Of a stretch of DNA of 64,000 nucleotides, positions 8,832 to 18,298 are shown one piece after another (the stretch's first letter is position 1; each line of letters begins with the position of its first letter). The stretch comes from Bog-473 sp963809715 (GTDB lineage Bacteria; Actinomycetota; Acidimicrobiia; Acidimicrobiales; RAAP-2). The notes under the pieces are model-generated. The model saw only the letters and a program-made list of their open reading frames with translations, did not search any database and had not been told where the DNA came from. Both the position numbers and the translations under genes were made by a program. The stretch spans positions 248,001 to 312,000 of the forward strand of contig CAWEKO010000004.1 of assembly GCA_963809715.1 (NCBI GenBank), in the 5' to 3' direction.

Positions 8832-9193
8832 CTATGTATGAGCGCGGCCACTCGTCTGGTGCCTACCACCTCGTCGTTGTACATCGAGATGGCGACCGAC
8901 GTCTCTTCGATGATCACCGCTACTCCATGAGCCTTCAGCAATGACAGGGTTTGTGGGCAGACTCCGAGCCTCAGTTCTCGCCCGCGGCTGAGAACGACGA
9001 CTTCGGGTTCGAAAGTTAGAAGTTCTTCCAGGTCTGTTGGCTGAATACCTGGCTGATGGTGGGTTCCGGTCTCCGCCCAATTCCACTCCCTTCCACCGCC
9101 CGGCCAGAGCTTGGCATCTCCATATTTGCCCAGTCCCTCAACTTCGAGTTCGCCCCAACTGTGGCCTAGAACCTTTGGCGAGCGCTCCGACAT
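8822..9193 (-). CDS. Mth938/AAMDC-like domain protein (DUF498 fold)
   Basis: A 123-residue single-domain protein of the Mth938/AAMDC/NDUFAF3 group. The archaeal and bacterial members are of unknown biochemical role; the eukaryotic NDUFAF3 helps assemble complex I. Diagnostic pieces are the N-terminal GKYGDAKLWPGG, the central ETGTHHQPGIQPTDLEELL, VVVLSRGRELRLGVCPQTL and the C-terminal AALIHSTC. The ATG at 9193 is preceded by GGAG at the right distance; an in-frame ATG at 9202 is the alternative. Base composition is lower in GC than the later part of the window. It is monocistronic. Confidence 0.8.
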   Translation of the reverse strand: MSERSPKVLGHSWGELEVEGLGKYGDAKLWPGGGREWNWAETGTHHQPGIQPTDLEELLTFEPEVVVLSRGRELRLGVCPQTLSLLKAHGVAVIIEETSVAISMYNDEVVGTRRVAALIHSTC

Positions 9194-9609
9194 GTGCTCC
9201 ATCCCAACGAGGCTAGCGAGCACCTTGAGGTCCTCGGTCTTGGTAGGACCACCATTGCCTTCGAGTGGTCCGAGATATGGTTGCACGCCCGAGTTGCTGT
9301 GGTTGGCAGCCGAAAGATGCACGATCCGTCCTCATCCGTTGTAGCCAGCAGCGGTCAACAGCCGGGAGCAGTTATTGGGAGATCCCTCTGCTACCACTGT
9401 GGGGGCGAAGGTGGTGGAGCCACAGTGACGTTCTGGATACCACCACCTTGCTCGTCACTGGTGTTCTGGACCAGCGTGCTCGCCCTGACCACCGCGGAAG
9501 CCCGTAGCCACCGCCGCGCCTAGAACCACGGTTTGGCCGCAATGCTTCCTGGATGCTCTCAACGTCGGAGCATGACTCCATTCCTCATATCAGCACAACG
9601 GAGAGACCT
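9194..9609. other. intergenic region, no gene seen
   Basis: About 415 bases upstream of the Mth938-like gene and downstream of the oxidoreductase. It should contain the promoter of the former. Reading frames in it lack family resemblance and ribosome binding sites, and I find no clear promoter hexamers or repeats. Confidence 0.35.
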
Positions 9610-11199
9610 TCAACGGAAGGTCGGCGTGCCTTGGCTCCCCGACCTCTGCGCCTCACAATCAACAATGATTTGGTTTGCGGCACGGAGGCCGGGCTTGCCG
9701 CTGACACAGCCGCCGTTGTGAGTACCTGAACTGGCGTCGTACAAGTCCTCGATGGGAGTGGTCACATCAAGACGGTCGCTCCAACCCCAGGCTCCCCCAT
9801 AGATGTTGCCGCCCTTGAGTCCGTAGAGTTCTTCGATCTCGTGGGGGCCGAGAACCTCTGGATTGCAATTGGGGAGGATGGAGTCACGAAAACCCGGAGC
9901 CACTTCCTCGATGGTCTCAAGCACTCGATCGACATACTCTGTTAGCGCGCCGGAGTCGGGGGCGTTCGACCAGGCTTCGAGACCGAACTGGGTAAATAAC
10001 GAGATGACGTGAGCCTCGGGGTATTGCTCTCGGGTCAAACCCCTAATCAGGGTCGGATCTGCCACCGAGGGGATGGCCATGTCGATCATGGGATGGGTGG
10101 ATGGGGAGCCTGCTGCAGCTTCTTCGAATGCGCTCTGGATCTTTGACGGCGAGTCAACGCCGATCACAATGGTGCCCCCGTGGACCTCTTTGGCAAACGC
10201 CGGATGATCCTTGAACGTGGGCAGCTTGGTAACCACGAGGTTGATCTTCACGACGCCGCTGCGGCTATCCCAATCCTTGATCCGATTTACGAATGAATTC
10301 GGCAAGCCTGACTTGATCAACTCGAGGTAGGAAATCTGGGGATGGACTGTAGTGACGATGACATCGGCAGGGATCTTCGTCCCATCCCTGAGTACGACCC
10401 CTCGTGCCCTCCCATCAATCACATCGATGTGCTCAACAAGAGCGTTGACCTGGATCTTCGCACCATTGGCGGTTGCGGATCTTTCGATGGCATCGCTGAC
10501 TGCGCCCATGCCACCCACTGGGAACCCCCAGTCGCCTTGAAGGTTCAGGAGGGCATAGGTGCTCGCCCTGTCGTACGGTCCGCCCCAAATTCCGATGACA
10601 GGGGTTACCGAGAGGATGCCCTTGAGTGCCTCGGATTCGAACGGTCCTAGCTCAATCCCTGGAGCGGCCACGGAGCGGAAGCCATGATCAAGAATGTCTC
10701 CAACCGACACCTGTTGCAGTTCGCGCATGAGGGCTTGTGCTTGTTCGCCCTGCGGGTCAGGTCTCTTTCCCGTCCGCAAAATCGTGTTGATCTTCTTGAG
10801 GGTGGGCTTGAAGTTCTTGAAGCGAAGTAGGTCGCCCGGTCCGGCTTTGGTCGTCAATTCCTTCTCGAGCAGCTGCGGGTCGTCGTCGGGAAGTTGGAGA
10901 TATCCGTTCTGACGAGGAGCGAAGTAGCCCCACTGGTTGACCTTTCTGAGCCCAAACCTCGTCTCGAGTTCGAGGTCATCGATGAGTTCCTGATCCATCA
11001 TCCCGAGCGAATAGGAGCACCGGGTCATGTCGATATCGGGACCCCACGGGTGGCCGGTAAACGCTGCGCCGCCGACCTTCTCGTTCTTCTCCAAAACGGT
11101 CACGTCCATCCCGTGGCGGGATAAGAGAGCAGCGGTTACGAGGCCGTTATGACCGCCTCCAACGATCACCACCTTGGGTACAGCCCTTGTCTCAACCAT
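9610..11199 (-). CDS. FAD-dependent oxidoreductase, CrtI/PYROXD2-like
   Basis: A flavoprotein of 529 residues in the phytoene-desaturase/PYROXD2 branch of FAD-dependent amine-oxidase-like enzymes. The Rossmann dinucleotide site VVIVGGGHNGLVTA (about residues 10-23) and the downstream VLEKNEKVGG bind FAD. GGMGAVSDAIERSA marks the mid-region, and the C-terminal NGGCVSGKPGLRAANQII is the family's second FAD motif. The natural substrate is unknown; PYROXD2-like bacterial members are not carotenoid enzymes as a rule, and no carotenoid genes lie nearby. The frame opens at 11226, but the ATG at 11199 follows AAAGGG and fits the family start. Confidence 0.82.
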   Translation of the reverse strand: MVETRAVPKVVIVGGGHNGLVTAALLSRHGMDVTVLEKNEKVGGAAFTGHPWGPDIDMTRCSYSLGMMDQELIDDLELETRFGLRKVNQWGYFAPRQNGYLQLPDDDPQLLEKELTTKAGPGDLLRFKNFKPTLKKINTILRTGKRPDPQGEQAQALMRELQQVSVGDILDHGFRSVAAPGIELGPFESEALKGILSVTPVIGIWGGPYDRASTYALLNLQGDWGFPVGGMGAVSDAIERSATANGAKIQVNALVEHIDVIDGRARGVVLRDGTKIPADVIVTTVHPQISYLELIKSGLPNSFVNRIKDWDSRSGVVKINLVVTKLPTFKDHPAFAKEVHGGTIVIGVDSPSKIQSAFEEAAAGSPSTHPMIDMAIPSVADPTLIRGLTREQYPEAHVISLFTQFGLEAWSNAPDSGALTEYVDRVLETIEEVAPGFRDSILPNCNPEVLGPHEIEELYGLKGGNIYGGAWGWSDRLDVTTPIEDLYDASSGTHNGGCVSGKPGLRAANQIIVDCEAQRSGSQGTPTFR

Positions 11200-11507
11200 G
11201 CGAGGCCCTTTGAATCGACGCGGCACACGTTACCCACCCAAGACGGACGAATGCCCGGAGCGTGTCGAAAAAGCGGCGCCTCTTGACGATTCTGGAACGT
11301 CTCAAACGGGAGCACCGGAGACAACATCATCCAGATGTCGACACTCCAGCCCGACCCCGCTTCGCGGCCGAACATCTCGGTCGCCGGGCCGAGCGGCACG
11401 AGCAGCCACCGCATTCCCAACGAGTTGGAGCCTGCGATCTGGACGGGCGACCCTTGGCCGGCCTTGATTGCGACGGCCCCTGATGAGGCTGTCAGATCAA
11501 TCGCCGC
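11200..11507. other. intergenic region between two minus-strand genes
   Basis: About 300 bases that should hold the promoter of the FAD oxidoreductase. Open frames on both strands cross it without family resemblance. I see no terminator-type hairpin with a T-run. Confidence 0.35.
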
Positions 11508-13787
11508 CTACACCGCAGAAAGAACGAGGGCTCGCTCCGCGTCATCGGTCCTCGGAGCAGCCTGTGGCGACTCGACTTCGATTCGCGGAAGCCAGTTGAG
11601 CCAACGAGGCAAGTACCAACTGTGCTCTCCTAGCAAGCTCAACGTGCACGGCAAGACGATCGAGCGGATGAGGGTGGCGTCGATGAGAAGCGCCACCGCC
11701 ACTCCGAATCCCATCTGTTGGAACATGTCGAGTTGGCCGCGGGCGAAACCGGAGAACACCACCACGATGATGAGTGCGGCCCCCGTGATGATCTTGGCCG
11801 TCGAGGCCACGCCGCTAACGACGGCCTCGGTGGTCGAGCCCGTCTCGTCATGGCGTTCCTTGATCCGACTCATCAGGAAGACCTGATAGTCCATCGAGAG
11901 GGCAAAGAGCACCGAAAAGAGGAACAGCGGCACCCAGGCGTCGATGGCGCTCACCTTGTGGAAGCCGAAGAAGCCTGCGCCGACCCCGTGGATGAAGACC
12001 AGGGTCAAGAGACCGTACGCCGCCCCCACGGAGAGGAGATTGAGCAAGATCGAGACGACGGCGATCATGAGCGACCGGAAGGCCAGCAACAACAGGATGA
12101 AACTGAGCCCGAGAACGAACACCAACACGTAGAGGGTGGGTGCGGAAACGGCGCTGAAGTAGTCGGCCGTCTCGGCCGTCTGACCCCCGACGTAGACCCT
12201 GGCGTGGGAGCCGGTGAATATCGAAGGAATTACATCGCTACGCAACTGGCGCACTGCGGCCACGTCGGGGCTTGAGACAACGTCACCTCGGATCGGAACG
12301 GTCAGCGCCAGGACCTGGCCGTTGGCGGACGCCTGAATGGTGCCGGCCCCAAACCGAGAATCGCCGGCGAGGACTGTCTTGAGCTTCGAGAGGTCCCGCT
12401 GGGTCGTGGCACTTCCACCGTCGGCGACAATCTCGACGGGATAGGGAGCCTGGTTCGGGAAGTAGCGCTGTTCGGCGATGTAACCCTGCTTCGACGGGAG
12501 ACTATTGGGAAGGGTTGCCACGCCACTCTGACCGATATGGATCCCGAGGAGGGGCACCGCCAACGCGAGCAGCACACCGACGGTCAGGGTCAACATGACG
12601 AAGCGGTGGCGCAGAACTCCTTCGATGAAACTTCGCCAGATTCGGGATTCGCCCGAATGCGTGCTCCCGAGCTGCCTCCCGACGATGGGCAGACGCAGGG
12701 AGTTCACACGATCCCCGAGTAGGTGCAGCATCGCCGGAAGGAGGGTAAGAGCGGCGGCGACGGAGACGACCCCGACGATCACTGCCCCAGCGGCCATGCT
12801 GCGCAGGAGATTCGTCGGCACCAAGAACATGCCCAAGAGGGCGATCACGAACGTGGCGCCGCTGAACAGCACGGCTCGACTGGCGGTGGCGGCCGTCCGC
12901 TGAATGGCTGCTTGCTTGTCGAGTCCGCCGGCCCTTTCCTCCCGGAAACGGGAGACGATGAACAAGGAATAGTCGATCCCGAGCGCCAAGCCCATACCGG
13001 TCATCATGTTGATGATGAAGACCGACAGGTGGAACTCCTCACCGACGAGTGTGGCAATCCCGAGCCCGACGATGATCGAAAGCAGTGCCATCAGCATCGG
13101 CATCAGCCCGGCAACCACCGCTCCGAACACGAGCAAGAGGACAACGATCGAGATCGGCAGGCCGAAGTCCAGCTCCCCGTTTCGGAGGTCGCTTGTCGAC
13201 AAGGTGTTGAAGTCGTTGCCCACCGTGTGGACGCCGGTGACGGCCGCCGAGAATCCACCCCTGTCGTTTGCCGACCGGACCGCGTGCACGACGGGCTTGA
13301 TGTCGGTATCAGTCGCTGCCCTCAGTGAGATCAGAGCGGCGTGTCGGTTCGGTGACACCAGCGGACTTTCTGAGCCGAGATTGGCCACGACATCGGTGAT
13401 ACCCGGGCTGGTTCGCACCTTCGCCTCGAGGCTGCCGACGATTGCCTTGAAGTTCTCATCGCTGGCGGTCGAGCTCTTGGAGCTGACCACGATGACATCG
13501 GTCGGCTTCTGGCGTGCGGACCCGACGACCTCGTTGTACAAGGCTTCGGCCTGGCTGGACTGGGTGGAGCCCACCACTTGGGCGTCTGTTGTCAAACCCT
13601 TGAGCGACGTACCGACGAGCACCAGAGCCACCAGGACCAAGAGACTCCAGATGGTGAGAGTGCGACGAGGGCGCCGTGAACTGGCTGCAGCCAGTCTCTG
13701 CGTGAGCCGGAAGGTCACGCGGCGCTGGCCTTCGTGCTGTGCGTCCATCAGAAGACCCGATTCCTGGGTCTGGGTGGTTCCGGTCAT
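11508..13787 (-). CDS. MMPL-family RND-type membrane transporter
   Basis: A 759-residue inner-membrane protein of the MMPL/RND superfamily, which exports lipids, siderophores or drugs using the proton motive force. The layout is standard. After a cytoplasmic N-terminus and TM1 (SLLVLVALVLVG) come an extracytoplasmic porter-like loop, a five-helix sterol-sensing-like bundle with the GMGLALGIDYSLFIVSRFREE motif, a second loop, and a second bundle with ALSMDYQVFLMSRIKE. The Asp-Tyr pairs in those motifs are the proton-relay residues. It is divergently transcribed from a TetR regulator with an 89-base spacer containing a symmetric site, so it is probably repressed by that protein. Confidence 0.88.
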   Translation of the reverse strand: MTGTTQTQESGLLMDAQHEGQRRVTFRLTQRLAAASSRRPRRTLTIWSLLVLVALVLVGTSLKGLTTDAQVVGSTQSSQAEALYNEVVGSARQKPTDVIVVSSKSSTASDENFKAIVGSLEAKVRTSPGITDVVANLGSESPLVSPNRHAALISLRAATDTDIKPVVHAVRSANDRGGFSAAVTGVHTVGNDFNTLSTSDLRNGELDFGLPISIVVLLLVFGAVVAGLMPMLMALLSIIVGLGIATLVGEEFHLSVFIINMMTGMGLALGIDYSLFIVSRFREERAGGLDKQAAIQRTAATASRAVLFSGATFVIALLGMFLVPTNLLRSMAAGAVIVGVVSVAAALTLLPAMLHLLGDRVNSLRLPIVGRQLGSTHSGESRIWRSFIEGVLRHRFVMLTLTVGVLLALAVPLLGIHIGQSGVATLPNSLPSKQGYIAEQRYFPNQAPYPVEIVADGGSATTQRDLSKLKTVLAGDSRFGAGTIQASANGQVLALTVPIRGDVVSSPDVAAVRQLRSDVIPSIFTGSHARVYVGGQTAETADYFSAVSAPTLYVLVFVLGLSFILLLLAFRSLMIAVVSILLNLLSVGAAYGLLTLVFIHGVGAGFFGFHKVSAIDAWVPLFLFSVLFALSMDYQVFLMSRIKERHDETGSTTEAVVSGVASTAKIITGAALIIVVVFSGFARGQLDMFQQMGFGVAVALLIDATLIRSIVLPCTLSLLGEHSWYLPRWLNWLPRIEVESPQAAPRTDDAERALVLSAV

Positions 13788-13827
13788 CTCTAGAGCTCTC
13801 CTCCCCCAGGACCAATCACGCCGTATA

Positions 13828-13859
13828 GAACGTTGTGCTACAGTTATAGCATGGTGTTC
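13828..13859. promoter_or_regulatory. candidate TetR operator between mmpL-like and tetR-like genes
   Basis: A 32-base symmetric element in the divergent spacer: GAAC, five bases, TGCTA ending at the inner arm, a six-base centre (CAGTTA), TAGCA, then a matching GTTC. Inner arms (TGCTA/TAGCA) and outer arms (GAAC/GTTC) are both perfect. Its place between the MMPL exporter and the TetR gene suggests that the regulator controls both. Confidence 0.5.
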
Positions 13860-13876
13860 TTCAGTAAGCTACCGGG

Positions 13877-14473
13877 ATGGTGAAAAGCCCCCGGACCAGG
13901 ACGCCGAGCGCCGACATGGTGGATGCGCTGCTCAACTCTGCCGCCGACATCCTGGAGAACGAGGGCCCCGACGCCCTCTCGGTCCGCCGGATCGCCGCCG
14001 CCGCCGGCGTCGCCCCCATGGGCGTGTACAACCACTTCGAATCGAAGAACGGGATCATCGACGCTCTGTTCATCCAGGGCTTCGAGCGGCTACGCCTGGC
14101 ACTCGACACGATCGCCGACATCCAAGATCCGTACGACGCCCTCCGGGAGGGCGGCCACCGCTACCGGGCCCTCGCCCATGCCCACCCGATGGTGTACCGC
14201 CTTATGTTCCTGCAGGCCGTCCCCGGCTTCGAACCGAGCGACCACGCACTCGAGGTCGCCACGGGGGCCTTCGCGGCCCTCGTGGCCGCTGTCCAGCGGG
14301 CCATGACGGCGGCCGTGATTGCCGAGGCGCCGCCCAACGAGACGGCGCAGCTGATTTGGGCGAGCCACCACGGCTGGGTGTCGCTCGAGCTCATGGGCAT
14401 CGGCTTCGTCGAGGACCAGGACGCCGCGTTCGACCGCCTCTGCACTTCCCTCCTGGCGGGCCTCCGCCCCTAA
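13877..14473 (+). CDS. TetR-family transcriptional regulator
   Basis: A 198-residue TetR repressor. The helix-turn-helix is clear within residues 12-60 (ADILENEGPDALSVRRIAAA, then GVAPMGVYNHFESKNGI). The C-terminal half resembles the TetR_C WHG subgroup, shown by the SHHGWVSLELMG segment (a Trp-Val/His-Gly motif), which forms the ligand pocket. It is divergent from the MMPL exporter with a symmetric site in between, the usual arrangement of a local repressor induced by the exporter's substrate. Confidence 0.87.
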   Translation: MVKSPRTRTPSADMVDALLNSAADILENEGPDALSVRRIAAAAGVAPMGVYNHFESKNGIIDALFIQGFERLRLALDTIADIQDPYDALREGGHRYRALAHAHPMVYRLMFLQAVPGFEPSDHALEVATGAFAALVAAVQRAMTAAVIAEAPPNETAQLIWASHHGWVSLELMGIGFVEDQDAAFDRLCTSLLAGLRP

Positions 14474-14586
14474 TCCAAACCGGCATCTCTCGGAGGGCCG
14501 GATCAGACCACCCCGTTTCGCCGGACAGTTCGCCGCCGATTGGGCACGGCGGTTGGTCACCCTGTCAGCGCCTCTTCTAGCTACAG

Positions 14587-16497
14587 CTACGGAATGTTGC
14601 CAGCCTGACTCAGAAACTTCGCCGCAATCGGTGCAGCCACCGTGCCGCCTACGCCACCGCCAACAACCAGCACGGCAAACGCAAGATCACCTCGATAGCC
14701 GATGAACCAGGCGTCGGTCTGCGGTGGGTTGGCTGTACCGAATTCGGCGGTGCCGGTCTTGCCTAAAGTCCCAGCCGGCAATCCTGCCGCAGCGGCGGTA
14801 CCGATGGAGCTGGTCACCACCGCGTTCATCATGCTCCGTAGGTCCGAGACAACCGTCGGGTCGAGGGCCCGACCCGGTGCCGAGTCGTCTGGGGAGCCCG
14901 TGACCAGCCGAGGGAGGTGCAGACCTCCCGAGTCGACGGAAGCCGCCACGTTGGCCATGGCCAGCGGGGACACGACTACCCGGGCCTGGCCGATGGCGGT
15001 GGCCGCCGCCTCCGATGTCGAGGTGGGTACAGGGACCTGTCCTCCAAAGGCGGTCAGCCCCATTTGGATCTTCGATCCGATCCCAAATTGGGCCGCCGTC
15101 GAGGTGAAGCTGGCATCGGGCAGGGAACTTGCCAACCCGATGAACGCGCTGTTGCAAGACATGGCGAACGCGTCTTGCAACGATAAGGACGGAGTCGTCT
15201 CGCCTTCGAAGTTATGAAAGACCTCCCCGTCGACCGTGATGGTCGAGGGACAGGTTGCTGGGCTCGAGGGCGTCAGGCCACGCTCAATGAGATCGGTCGA
15301 GGTCACCACCTTGAAGGTCGAGCCGGGCGGGTAGGCGCCATCGAAAGCCTCGTTTACGGCTTGCGAGTCCGGCGTGCTGACGGAGGCGAGCACGTCTCCT
15401 GTCGACGACTGAATGGCCACGATCGCGGCCGGCAACGGCTGGCCGGTCAGCGCGGATTCTGCCGCCTCCTGAACACTCGGGTCGATGGTCGTAGTCACCG
15501 GGGTACCGGGGTGCTCGGGAAATCGCCCAACCACTGCGACCGTGCCGCCCGCTTGGTCAGAAACGTGAACGACCGCTCCTGGAGTACCGGCCAATTGGTG
15601 CTCGTAGGCCTGCTCGATCCCGCTTTGGCCGACCATGGCTCCATTCGCGTAGGGCGGTCCAAGTGTCTTGAGCTCCTGGGCCGTGATCGGACCGACCGTC
15701 CCGACGACGTGAGCAGCGAGCTCCGGAGTGAGCGCACCCCGCGCGCTGTAGGTGTTGAATACGGTCCCGGGGACCGGGTAGATCACTGGCTTGTCTTGTT
15801 CGTAGGTGGCCTGGCTCAGCTGAGTCACCGGGACGAACCACGTCGGGTGTGCCATCGCCGTCCCCTCGGCCGCCTGGATCTGACTTGCGGGGACCCCGAT
15901 CTGGGTCAGAGCGGCGGTGAGTTCGGGCTCGCTCGTTACCCGCGAGCCCTCGATACCCACCGAGACCATCGGGACCGAAGTCGTCAGAGGTGTACCAGCC
16001 GATCCGACGATGGCGGCCCGGGCCGGCCACGACAACGTTGTCGCGACCGAGTCCTTTGGTCCGAGGGAAGGGATGATCGACCGGGGCGACCACGCCACCT
16101 TCCACGAACCCGACGAGTCGCTGAGCTCCAGCCGGCTGCGTACGTGGAGGATCCCGAGCGAGCCGAGTGTCAGCTGACTCGTGATACGGGCGGTGCCAGT
16201 CGCCCCGCTCGTGGAGACTGGCCCGAGTTGGTGGGCTTGCTTCGTCAGGCCCAGGTCAGTGCCAAGTCGCCGGTTGAAGCTCACAAAGTTCGCTGGGGGA
16301 TGCGAGACAAGCGCGGCCATCGCGCCATAGTTGCCATTGGACCAGGCCGCGAGGTAGCGCTGCACCGTGGCCGTGGGGCCGCTGGAGCTGGTGCCGCACG
16401 CGGACAGGAGCCCTCCAGCGGCGACGATGGAGATGAAAAGAACCAATCCCGCCCATGCTCGACGATCATGACTTTGAAGCCGCTTGATGTTCGTCAT
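14587..16497 (-). CDS. class B penicillin-binding protein, PBP2a-like, with lipobox
   Basis: A peptidoglycan DD-transpeptidase of 636 residues. Residues 18-34 form a signal segment ending in LLSAC, a lipobox with Cys34, so the protein is probably a lipoprotein rather than having the usual membrane helix. It is followed by an NTF2-like MecA_N domain (about 40-145), a PBP dimerisation domain (about 165-320) and the transpeptidase domain. The catalytic triad of motifs is intact: STFK (393-396), SCN (447-449) and KTG (580-582). Actinobacterial PBPs of this layout are cell-elongation or accessory transpeptidases. No mreC, rodA or ftsW gene lies beside it. Confidence 0.9.
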   Translation of the reverse strand: MTNIKRLQSHDRRAWAGLVLFISIVAAGGLLSACGTSSSGPTATVQRYLAAWSNGNYGAMAALVSHPPANFVSFNRRLGTDLGLTKQAHQLGPVSTSGATGTARITSQLTLGSLGILHVRSRLELSDSSGSWKVAWSPRSIIPSLGPKDSVATTLSWPARAAIVGSAGTPLTTSVPMVSVGIEGSRVTSEPELTAALTQIGVPASQIQAAEGTAMAHPTWFVPVTQLSQATYEQDKPVIYPVPGTVFNTYSARGALTPELAAHVVGTVGPITAQELKTLGPPYANGAMVGQSGIEQAYEHQLAGTPGAVVHVSDQAGGTVAVVGRFPEHPGTPVTTTIDPSVQEAAESALTGQPLPAAIVAIQSSTGDVLASVSTPDSQAVNEAFDGAYPPGSTFKVVTSTDLIERGLTPSSPATCPSTITVDGEVFHNFEGETTPSLSLQDAFAMSCNSAFIGLASSLPDASFTSTAAQFGIGSKIQMGLTAFGGQVPVPTSTSEAAATAIGQARVVVSPLAMANVAASVDSGGLHLPRLVTGSPDDSAPGRALDPTVVSDLRSMMNAVVTSSIGTAAAAGLPAGTLGKTGTAEFGTANPPQTDAWFIGYRGDLAFAVLVVGGGVGGTVAAPIAAKFLSQAGNIP

Positions 16498-16954
16498 CTC
16501 TAGGGTGTCGACGGCGCTTGAACCGTACAGGGCTGCTTCACGGATCCTTCTGGGAGCGCTCGCTCCGTCATGTATTTCATGATCGGACCGGCGACTGTAG
16601 CCCTTTCCGAACCAATTGCCTAAGCAGTAACTAGATCGCGTCGCGTCATTGGGCGCTCAAAGGCCGGGTGGTTCCCAACCTTGCGAAAGGTCAAATCCTG
16701 TACAAGACCGGCCAACACGAACGCACGAGCTACGGCGCAGTTTCGTGTCGAGAACCCAATCCGACATTCGGGATATCGGTACACGGTCGACCGAAAGGTT
16801 TTACGACCTTTCAGTTTGCTACCGCAATTGACGTTCTCATCGGGGCGTGGAGCTGCCCCATGGACCTGAAGAATACGGCTTGAACTACTGACAATGGAGC
16901 TCACCACTTGGCCCGCAGATGATGCATTGGTTGCTCTGGCGATCAACGGCTTCG
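16498..16954. other. intergenic region with a hairpin
   Basis: About 460 bases between two minus-strand genes. It contains GAAAGGT-tttacg-ACCTTTC at 16793-16812, a perfect seven-base stem with a six-base loop. The hairpin lies about 145 bases downstream of the protease stop; it lacks a T-run and could be a weak terminator. No supported gene. Confidence 0.4.
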
Positions 16955-18298
16955 TCAGCCGCTCGCATCGCGAGCAAGCAGGGGCACAAGCACATCGGCG
17001 TTCGGGCTTCCCCAACCGGTTACCGGATCCCAGCCCACGCCAGCTTGGTAGCCCGCAATCGTCCCTTGGGGGAACTCGGCCGTGTTGTTCCCCACGGTGA
17101 TGTCGTGGAACGCCTGGTGGTAGTGCGAGCCAAGGGCGATCTGGTAGACGGCTGGGTTGACGAAGCCGAGATGGCGCTTCGCGAACTGGTCGGCCAGGGT
17201 CACGATCCCGGCCCAGAGGGGAGCGCTCGCGCTGGTGCCGGCGTGCCCGCTGATCGAATATCCACCGCCGACATTGCTCGTGACGAGTGGAAACCCGGTG
17301 TGCGCGTTAGCGTCAGCTGCGACGTCGGGAATGCCGCGCATTGCACCGATCCCCTCGACACCACTCTGGTAGGAGGGCCGGCCAAAGAGATTGCTGAATC
17401 CCCCACCCGACGCCTGAAAAGTGGAGCCCGGGTCGGGCTGGCCCCAGGCGGTCTCGCTATTCCAGGCCCCTGTCCTGTGGCTCGCGTCGAGCGTGGTGCC
17501 CCCGACGCTGAGGACGAGCGGGTCTGAGGTGACCAGGCTGACCTCTTTCATTGGCGTAAAACCAGGACCGTTCCCGCCGAGGACTGTGATGAGTGCGCAT
17601 GGCTCGCCGGCCGCACCAACGTCGCCGCTGGCCGCCACGACGGTGACGTGGTGAGCGGCATCGTTAACGAGCGCGGCATTCAGCTGAGTGACCTGTGCAG
17701 TGGTGACGCAGTGCTCTCCGCCGATCTGCCCGGCCGGGCTCAGGGAGATGACGCCGCCCGCCGAGGCACCAAGCCGTAAGGCGGCGACAGAAGCCGCGAC
17801 GGCGTTGTCTGCGTTGTTCAGGGAGTTCCCCTTAACCAACAGGATGGTGAGGGCGGCGCGAGGCGCGATCGCATGGACCACCTCAACGTCCAAGACCTCC
17901 TCTCCGAAGGCGTACCAGGGATGCGCCGGGTGGGGAAATGTGCTTATAAATCTGAGGGTCGGCGCCGGCAGGTGGAATAGATGGTCGAAGGCGACGAAGT
18001 CCTGGCGCAGGTCGCTGACTGTTGGCGGTGAGAGCTGTGACTCGGCCAGTTCGGGCAAGACAACGGTCTCGCCACGGCCGTCGATCCCGCGCTGGAGGAG
18101 CGGATTAACACCGTAGGCGACCTCAAGCTGTTGAGGCGTGTAGCACGTGGTCACCGATTCGCAGTCGGCCGTCCCGCTCGTAGTCCCTGCTTGCAATACC
18201 GCCTTGGTGGATGAACCAGCGGGCGCGACACTGCTCACCGCTACGAGCAAGGAGAGCGCCGCGGCGCTCGCAACCAGGATTGTCATTCGACGGATCAT
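16955..18298 (-). CDS. secreted sedolisin (S53) serine-carboxyl peptidase, no propeptide
   Basis: A 447-residue secreted protease of the sedolisin/kumamolisin family. A signal peptide (residues 1-29, MTILVASAAALSLLVAVSS then an Ala-Pro-Ala cleavage region) is followed almost directly by the catalytic domain (CYTPQQLEVAYGV at about 52-64). The Glu/Asp pair is in GEEVLD (Glu133, Asp137), the oxyanion Asp in ASGDVG (Asp226) and the nucleophile in GTSASAP (Ser356). The C-terminal DITVGNN and WDPVTGWGSPN form the calcium site. The Pro-kumamolisin activation domain usual in secreted members is missing. The frame extends upstream to 18403; I chose the ATG at 18298 because the signal peptide starts there. 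Confidence 0.85.
   Translation of the reverse strand: MIRRMTILVASAAALSLLVAVSSVAPAGSSTKAVLQAGTTSGTADCESVTTCYTPQQLEVAYGVNPLLQRGIDGRGETVVLPELAESQLSPPTVSDLRQDFVAFDHLFHLPAPTLRFISTFPHPAHPWYAFGEEVLDVEVVHAIAPRAALTILLVKGNSLNNADNAVAASVAALRLGASAGGVISLSPAGQIGGEHCVTTAQVTQLNAALVNDAAHHVTVVAASGDVGAAGEPCALITVLGGNGPGFTPMKEVSLVTSDPLVLSVGGTTLDASHRTGAWNSETAWGQPDPGSTFQASGGGFSNLFGRPSYQSGVEGIGAMRGIPDVAADANAHTGFPLVTSNVGGGYSISGHAGTSASAPLWAGIVTLADQFAKRHLGFVNPAVYQIALGSHYHQAFHDITVGNNTAEFPQGTIAGYQAGVGWDPVTGWGSPNADVLVPLLARDASG

Noticed and set aside
10342..10650. Plus-strand frames inside the FAD oxidoreductase gene
   Set aside because: They are shadows; the minus-strand protein is continuous and carries both FAD motifs.
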